64,000 bases of DNA from contig OY987308.1 in NCBI GenBank assembly GCA_963920635.1, forward strand, positions 25,916,096 to 25,980,095, in the 5' to 3' direction. Below, one piece after another: positions 55,601 through 61,600 of this stretch; the first letter of the stretch is position 1; each line of letters starts with the position of its first letter. The translations under genes were made by a program, and so were the position numbers. The stretch comes from Pseudeuparius sepicola (Eukaryota > Arthropoda > Insecta > Coleoptera > Anthribidae). Below the pieces are notes generated by a model. The model saw only the letters and a list, made by a program, of their open reading frames with translations, ran no database searches and was not told the origin of the DNA.

Positions 55601-58600
55601 CAAAAAAAAGTTCTTTCTAGCGCGAAATAATTCCATACCCTCCTAAGAGTTAGTACTAAAAAGTTACACCACCACCAGCGTCGGGTTTCGGGGGGAGGGG
55701 GTGAAAAGGGCAGGAAATTCTCATTTTTTACAGTTTTGCGTAAATATCTAGTAAACTATGAGGTTTAGCGCAAACGTCATCCTATACGCAAATGATATAC
55801 ATTAAATTCCGAACAAGAATTGTTATATACAGAATGATGGTAAAGTGAACGGTTTCCATGATATCAAGGGGTAAAGATTTTTTTGTTTTTATTTCACGTA
55901 GTTTTTGTTGAAAAAACTTAAAATGATTACAGTATAAATTAGTAACTGAATAATGTATGTAGAATATATATAGACATATCTATGCATATATAGAAACATA
56001 TTGCACCCATAGAGTGTTATATTTTGTCACAGCATAACCTCATAAGTATGACTGTAAATATGTCCAATACAAGTTAGTAGCCTTAGTTAATTTGTACTTA
56101 CTTTTTGCCCTCATTCATTATAGCGTTCTGATTTCTATTCGTTCTTTTATGTCAAATCATTCCCATATCTAATTTGTCCTTAGCTTGTAAAAAATGAGAA
56201 AGTCATGAATAGGAAGCTCATGTGAAAAACAAGAAAATATATTAAACAATCTATATTGAAAAAATGGGAGGGAAATCAAAATGATACAAAAGGTTATAAG
56301 TTTTAGGTGAATCATTAATTGCGTTATCAGTCAGCACCAAATAGTTCACTCGGGCTGGTGAGAGGAAACAAATCTTCGTGTTCTTCGTTCACTTGAGAAT
56401 CATCATTTAAATCGTCGTCGATGATTACAGTATCTCTATTGAGGACATGCAAGTCCTAAGCAATTGCTGCACATACTTGAACAATTGAGACCACTTCTTC
56501 AACACTCGCAGTTTTGGACGCATCCATCTCTGCAGAAGCATACGATGAGGATTGTTTCATATATATTTTCTTGTTTTTCACATGAGCTTCCTATTCATGA
56601 CTTTCTCATTTTTACAAGCTAAGGACAAATTAGATATGGGAATGATTTGGCATAAAAGAACGAATGGAAATCAGAATAATGAATGAGGGCAAAAAGTAAG
56701 TACAAATTAACTAAGGCTACTAACTTGTATTGGACATATTTACAGTCATATACTTATGAGGTTATGTTATGACAAAAAATAACAATCTATGGGTGTAACA
56801 CCTATGTATCTATATATGCATAGATATATCTATATCTATTCTACATACATTATTCAGTTACTAATTTATACTGTAATCATTTTAAGTCTCTTCAACAAAA
56901 ACTACGTGAAATAAAAACAAAGAAATCTTTACCCCTCCATATCATGGAAACCGTTTACTTTACCATAATTCTGTATATAACAATTCTTGTTCGGAATTTA
57001 ATGTATATCATTTGCGTATAGGATGGCGTTTGCGCTAAACCTCATAGTTTAGTAGATATTCACGCAAAACTGTGGAAAATAAGAATTTCCTGCCCTTTTC
57101 ACCCCCTCCCCCCGAAACCCTACGCTGCTGGTGGTGTAACTTTTTAGTACTAACTCTTAGGAGGGTACGGAACTGTTTCGCGCTAGAAAGGAATTTTTTT
57201 TGATGTTTAGGTTTGGCCTAATTTTGTATTAGTTTTACTGTACTATATACCTATACTCGTCGCGTCGCCTCCCCATTCAGGGTACCTACCGTCGAAACGG
57301 CGAAGAATGAATGTGGTCTGGGTGCCTCGTGGTTAACGGTACCAGCCGCCTCGGAACCACCGGTTCTTCTTGTCATTCCGCGGACCGCGGACCGCGGACA
57401 GGTGTGCAGCGGTTGGAACCCGCAAAAAAGCCGAGAATGGGAGCAGGTACCGCCGGACCGAACCAGCCCTGGATCTTCCGTTGTTTTCCGCGCCTCTGTA
57501 TCGTTTGCTAAAACGGAGAGTTTGTTTTTTTCTCGGGAGGCCCGCAGATAAACTTTGTTAACTCTGCAATATAATTAAGACCGCTTTAAGCAATTAGGGC
57601 GCTTTGTCTTATCTTAATCGACGCGGAAACGCCTTCATTAGGGTACCGCGTTTAAAAGCTTATTTTGGCTTAGATTGGAGTTCAAATTTCTTCTAACGGT
57701 ATAACGAGGTTTCCTGCTTCATTTTGAGTCGCTCTTTCGAAAGGAATAAGGGAGAAAGTTGTGGCTACCATCGTTTTCCCCCAAAAAAAACTGCCTTTAA
57801 AATCGATCTGTCACAAACAAAATTCTATTTTTTCCCGACATCTAACCAAGACAAATTTGACCAGTTTCGAGTCGCTGCTTCGATCGTCGCAACCACGAAC
57901 GCCCAATCTCCTCGAATTCTGCCGTAAATCGCCCCCAAACGCGCCGGAATCACACCTTGATCTACGCCACGAATTAGTTCTCGCTTTCCGCATATGATAA
58001 ATCCGACCTGTCCATCGGGACCCCTCTAAATGAAATTCTACGACGATTTAAATGCACCGGAGACCGAGACACCGCCTTACTACCCCGTAGATCACGGCCC
58101 TAAAAAGAAACAGGCGAAAATCTGTTGTCGGTTCGTTTTTATAATACCGATTCGATTCCTGCGATTCGGCGGATTCTCCCAATGCTATGGGATCATCACC
58201 GGAAATGTCTGGGGGCACCACACAAAGGAGCCCACATACAGCGCGTACCAAAAAAATACTCCCATTTTATGTCCGCGCTATAATAGAGAACATCTGTTGG
58301 CAACTACTTTTTTTATATCGTATGCGGGCGATTTTTTATGGCCCCCCCGGTTGCGAAGTGGGTCAGGGAGGCTGCGAAATCGCGTATTTTTAAAACAAAA
58401 ATGCGCCTCGTTTTTTATTTCGAGGCATGCTTCCATTTGGTTTAATTGGAGCCGAATTATGCGGTCCAACGGAGTTGAGCTTAACCTGTAAACAGATCGG
58501 TTGCGATATGGAGATGCTCGATGAAAATTTATTAGCTGTTAATTCTATACACACAACACTAAAGTAGGTTGTGGAAAGCGACCCTTAAATACATTAATGG

Positions 58601-61600
58601 TTTTTTCCTTCGCTCTAGTCGCCAAAAAACTAAAAATATAATTTTCAATTTATCCCATAGGGTATTTAGGAGGCCCTTATATGATACCGGACGTTCTTGG
58701 GAGGCCCTCCGAAATACCCTATATTCCGACGGTATTTAGGAGGCCCTCCAAATGTTTTTAGACGTAATTTGTCCCGTAGAGAGCCCAGATCGTTAGCAAA
58801 CTTTAAAAAAAGACAAACAGGGCCGGCTAACGAGGCGAAATACGTTTATCGTAATTAAAGCAAACTTTTTGAATCGCTACAAAACTCCCTAGTTTTCTCT
58901 TTAGTTAATTAAAACTACGCGAAAAAATAATCTTCGTTTCATCCGAAATTACCGCCCGACAAATATTTCACCCTCTTCAACAAACTTCTGACCGTCCAAA
59001 CGTATAAAAAATGCACAACTCGCGGCGTGTTTCCGACAAACCCTGTTTAAAATATCGCCTCAACTACCGGGGGTCCCGCAAGTTCCCAAATTAATGATTC
59101 GGTCGCTTGAAAAATGGCGTGCCATATTATCTCTGCCCGAAATTTGAGTTTCGAAACTGTTCGCGAACTGTTCAGCGGCACGCTGCTTTGTTATTTCCCT
59201 TCCTCTTGCTGCGGCATTTATAAATAGGACTTTATATTTCAGTGTTATTAATGGTTTACGAGAAATTACGTCTGAAATATAGTGCGTACCGTTTAAAACT
59301 TTGACGTTTTTCGCACCACTCTTCTCAAATTATAATACAGCAATATATTCCCCACATATTTGCGTGTCTTTCATCAAAATCCATCCATTAATTTCCGAGA
59401 TATTCAACTTTAAAATTTTACTAACAAACTTTGAAATCACATCCAAAATATAGTGCGTACCGTTTAATACTTTTATGTACTTTTTCAAGAAACAGTAACA
59501 AACCTTTCGTTTTCAGGTCGCAGCCACGATCGTTCGTTCGTTTTGTTCAGATTGGGCAAACGTTCGTCTGCCGGGGTGAAGGCCTTCGCGGAATCAGGTC
59601 GTTCCGACCTTCTGGAAGAACAAAGCCAAGGGGAGGGCGGTATTTACGACGAATTCAACGCTCCGCCAATTCCGCAAGGTGTGGGAAGGACCGAGGCAGA
59701 GTTTTTCGTCGATGGAAACCATTCTAGGGTGAGCGCGGGCAATGGGTTTAATTGAATAATGACCGCGTAATTAAAAGGTAATAAAAGTTAACTTTATTGC
59801 TAATAAAAAACAATAAAAAAATAAATTAGATCACTTCTTGTAAGTTTGTTCGAATATCATCCTGGTATATTTCTCTTCCATCTTGTTTGTTTGTTGTAGC
59901 CTCGCCTCCGCCTCCTTCAAAATGATGTCGAAGGCTTCCTTGTTCTCTAAAAACAGGTCTTCGAACTTTCTTCGTTCGAGTTTGTATACTTCGCTTATTT
60001 CTATAGCTATAACGGTCGCGGACCTTTTTTGGTCTTTCAAAATTAAAGAAATTTCGCCGAAATACGCGCCGTCCTGTAGATGGCATACTTCTTTGCCCGA
60101 ATGGGTATAAACCGCTACTGTTCCCGTCGCTAGGAAGTACATCGAATCTCCTATCGTTCCAGATTGTATGATGATGTCGTTTGGCAAAAATATTTCCGGT
60201 ATTAAGTATGTCACGACTTGGCTGATGGCCTTAGAATTTAGGTGTTTAAAAATACCAACGTTCCCGATCAAAAATTTATACTTGTGTACGTTTACTTTGT
60301 TGTTTAACGTGTCAGAAAGAATCCCGGTTATGAATTTTTCGTTGAAATAACTCTTCTGGTATTTAAACTTGTAATATTCGATCAGTCTCTTTCTCAAATC
60401 CATGGGTAGCTGTTTATGGACCATGTAGGCGTTGAGTTGATTCATCATCTCGATATATTTGGTATCGAGCGACCTTGCCGAAAGAATGTAGCTCAAGAGG
60501 ACGATCCAAGTCAACGACATGATCAGTCTTCCAACGATGTAATTCATGATGGCCAATACGGACTCCTCCCAGTTGTTTATGGGGTAGCAATCCAGATACA
60601 CGCCCAACGAGTACGCGCAACTTTTGAAAAGGGCGAACAAGTACTGGGAGCTTATCGGTCTCATTATGACGTCCTCGGAGAAAATCCACGAGTTGTTCGC
60701 GAACTCATTCTCGGACGAAAACATTTTCCTATATCTGGGCACCGCGAATTGGAGACAAGCCATCCAGTGGGCTATTTGGATGGTTATTATGAAGAAAGAT
60801 ATCAAAGACATGAGCCCTCGAAATCTGAACTGCAGGTAGTCCGTCACCTTGTTTATGAGCCTGTATAGTGTCAGCAGTCTCGCGATTTTCAACACCCCGA
60901 AAGCATTTATGATGGGAAACAGGTGGACTCTCCTGCAGATGCTGTCCGTCAAGGTGATAGTGGTAAAGCCGCACACGACGTATTTTGGAATGGACGACAT
61001 TAGGTCGCAGAAAAAGTAGAGACTCGTCAGGTAATGCGCGGCGATTTTGGAAAGCCTTAGTTCTATGTATTTCGTTTCTTGTACTATATAACCGGTTAAA
61101 AAGATTACGATAATGTCTAAAATGCACATAAAGTCCAATGCCGTAGCCATGGTGGCTATGGAGAGATGCGAACGGTTTCCTTCCGTGATTTTCACCCACC
61201 TAACGAAGCTGATGTCTATAGATTTGATTAAAAGCACGATAAAATAAAAAAATATGAGGTAAACTTCGTACCACGCCCGCAGCTTGCTTAGAGGGTGGAT
61301 AACATAAAAACGCGTCGAGTAGTACTGCCTCTTCTTCTCTTGCCTGACGGCTGCGTCGCTCCTGAAGTACATGAGATTGTGCGGATTCTGATCGTAAATG
61401 AGGAACTGCAGCTGGATGTGCCTCTTGAGTCTCTGACACAAATTGGCGCGTTTCCCGAGAGCCGGTGGCACATGCTCTTCTTGGTCGGCCACCGAGCAAT
61501 CGTGGGAAACTTTGTACTTGTGGTGCTTGTTCGCGAGCAACTCCTGCATCTCGGCCTGACTTTGACAACGTTACGGTGATGGGCGGTTGGAAAATAGGGT

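Larger units (their letters stand above)
13622..59516 (+). other. mspo: mspo intron 1 (45.9 kb)
   Basis: It is bounded by the donor GTGAGC and the acceptor CGTTTTCAG. No other host gene with a recognisable domain was found inside. The repeats within it are listed separately. G+C-rich, repeat-free islands (about 21.0-21.4, 23.25-23.6, 25.85-26.8, 28.2-28.7, 35.4-35.9, 38.3-38.6, 46.8-47.3, 51.8-52.4 kb) are the best places for regulatory sequence, an inference from composition only. Confidence 0.75.

Noticed and set aside
58030..58491. 153-codon ORF
   Set aside because: No recognisable domain, and three overlapping frames are open in the same G+C-rich patch.
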